A stretch of DNA of 64,000 nt from Falsiruegeria litorea R37. Lineage in GTDB: Bacteria > Pseudomonadota > Alphaproteobacteria > Rhodobacterales > Rhodobacteraceae. Where the stretch lies: contig NZ_FWFO01000001.1 in the NCBI RefSeq assembly GCF_900172225.1, positions 310,001 to 374,000 on the forward strand, in the 5' to 3' direction. Positions 63,189 to 64,000 of this stretch are shown here, in pieces. A program made the position numbers and the translations under genes. The notes below the pieces were generated by a model. That model did not search any database. It saw only the letters and a program-made list of their open reading frames with translations, and was not told the origin of the DNA. The stretch's first letter is position 1; each line of letters starts with the position of its first letter.

Positions 63189-63677
63189 TCAGCTTCCTTT
63201 CTTGCGATTCTCAAGTGAATTGCTAAGCCGTTCCAATAGTTCCGCAAGTTTGACACGATCATGCTCTGGCAAAACGTCTGCAAAAAGCTCGGTGTTTGTT
63301 GCGACCAATTGATCGATGATCTCTTCAACCAGGTCAGCCCCTTTGACCGTGAGCCGGACGAGAGTGCTGCGGGCATCTTCTGGGTTGGGTAAGCGTTCTA
63401 CTAGCCCTTTTTCAGTCAAACCTCTGAGCATTTTAGCCATACCGCTAGAGCTGGCTTGTGTTGCTGAGTAAAGTTCTGTTGGGCTCATTACGAAATCTTC
63501 TTTCGTGAAACGCAGCGCGCGCAGAACCAGAAATTGGGTCCATGACACCCCATAACTTGCGGCCACCCTGCTATCGCTGTCCCAGACGAAGTTTCGGCTT
63601 CGAAAAAGACCAGCGACAATGCGGGTTGTCGTGTTTGGTGTGATAGACCAAGCCCGTGTTTTGTTCTTCCCCAACAT
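63189..63677 (-). CDS. MarR-family transcriptional regulator
   Basis: A 162-residue winged-helix repressor. VSWTQFLVLRALRFTKEDFV (20 residues), the recognition helix around TQASSSGMAKMLRGLTEKGL (20 residues) and the wing DARSTLVRLTVKGADLVEEI (20 residues) are typical. It is divergent from the membrane-protein gene at 63777 with a 20-bp perfect palindrome between them, its likely operator. No cysteine stands out as a redox sensor. The effector is unknown. The stretch 63015-63188 after its stop shows no gene. Confidence 0.88.
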   Translation of the reverse strand: MLGKNKTRAWSITPNTTTRIVAGLFRSRNFVWDSDSRVAASYGVSWTQFLVLRALRFTKEDFVMSPTELYSATQASSSGMAKMLRGLTEKGLVERLPNPEDARSTLVRLTVKGADLVEEIIDQLVATNTELFADVLPEHDRVKLAELLERLSNSLENRKKGS

Positions 63678-63742
63678 CCCTGTCCTTCAAGCGGTTGTTA
63701 GACAAAATGCCAAATTCGACTTGCCAACAACAGGTTGAAAAT

Positions 63743-63762
63743 TTATCTCTCTAGAGAGATAA
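63743..63762. promoter_or_regulatory. Probable MarR operator
   Basis: TTATCTCTCT (63743-63752) is followed directly by its exact complement AGAGAGATAA (63753-63762), a perfect 20-bp palindrome. It ends 14 bases before the ATG of the divergent gene and lies 66 bases upstream of the marR start, where a repressor would block both units. Confidence 0.75.
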
Positions 63763-63776
63763 GGGAGTTGGATAAC

Positions 63777-64000
63777 ATGACACAGCGTAAACACGGTTTG
63801 ATCGTTCGAGGGCTTCTGGGGCTGCTTTCCGTCGTGATGCTGCTTTTCACATTGCCCGCCTACATGGACACGGCAAACAATCCAGGACTGGCCAACCTTA
63901 CGGGAGAGGTTGCGTCCTTGGGCTCTGTCGCAGGCGCTTTTCTGGCGCGACAGCTCGGCCTTGTTCTGATCGCTCTTTACGGCGCCGTGAAGGGTACGAC
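63777..64000 (+). CDS. Membrane protein, N-terminal part (cut by the window end)
   Basis: The first 74 residues of a longer gene. Two hydrophobic segments are visible (GLLGLLSVVMLLFTLPAY and the run AFLARQLGLVLIALYGAV), linked by a polar stretch with NPGLANLTGEVASLGSVAG. I do not recognise the family from this piece. AAGGGAG lies before ATG 63777. It is almost certainly under control of the MarR-family protein divergent from it. Confidence 0.7.
   Translation, partial: MTQRKHGLIVRGLLGLLSVVMLLFTLPAYMDTANNPGLANLTGEVASLGSVAGAFLARQLGLVLIALYGAVKGT

Overview
The window is a 64 kb chromosomal segment of an alphaproteobacterium of the Rhodobacteraceae, most likely the marine Roseobacter group (Ruegeria-like). 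The evidence is the protein sequences themselves (RpoB, RpoC, RpoA, S10, L10, YidC), the BztABCD amino-acid ABC transporter, an ATP12 chaperone gene, several putative rhamnosyltransferases, a DUF1127 protein and an RTX-repeat protein. This is recognition by eye; no search was run. I saw no rRNA, tRNA, CRISPR array, prophage or insertion sequence.

Layout. (1) 1-11.0 kb: the end of rplA, a glycosyltransferase inserted between rplA and rplJ, an L10-type leader, then rplJ-rplL-rpoB-rpoC closed by a strong terminator. (2) 11.0-14.1 kb: rpiB, then a DMT (EamA) exporter flanked by two paralogous rhamnosyltransferase-like genes. (3) 14.1-18.7 kb: the str operon rpsL-rpsG-fusA-tuf behind a near-consensus promoter. 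(4) 18.7-42.2 kb: the S10, spc and alpha ribosomal gene order, cut into separate transcription units. Accessory genes lie at the joints: tuf|rpsJ (2-TM protein), rplW|rplB (HEPN-like protein, structured repeat, small ORF), rplP|rpmC (4.8 kb island with an NmrA-like reductase, an RTX protein, a lipoprotein, an oxygenase and small membrane proteins), rpmD|rplO (orphan ectoine synthase, DUF1127, thioredoxin-fold isomerase) and adk|rpsM (small membrane protein). Most segments start with a recognisable sigma70-type promoter with a 17-bp spacer, and most end in an intrinsic terminator.

(5) 42.2-48.3 kb: SnoaL-like protein, Do-like protease, then tightly packed rarA-crcB-rlu-HAD-ATP12 genes. (6) 48.5-53.0 kb: bztABCD, an uptake system for acidic amino acids and their amides. 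(7) 53.0-62.6 kb, minus strand: sixA-like phosphatase, ferredoxin-like protein, sterol-desaturase-type hydroxylase, argB, a broken PepSY-TM gene, engB, a MOSC protein, yidC, an EAL protein with a degenerate GGDEF domain, and ttcA. (8) 62.7-64.0 kb: yidD, a marR-family gene, and a divergent membrane-protein gene cut by the window end. A perfect 20-bp palindrome lies between the last two.

Most of the window is core information-processing machinery. The unusual part is the regular placement of accessory, often AT-richer genes at the joints of the ribosomal superoperon, with local promoters, terminators and hairpin leaders that let each ribosomal piece be expressed independently. The HEPN-like gene at 21.8-22.3 kb, the orphan ectC, the structured element at 22.33-22.59 kb and the palindromic MarR operator are the best targets for follow-up.
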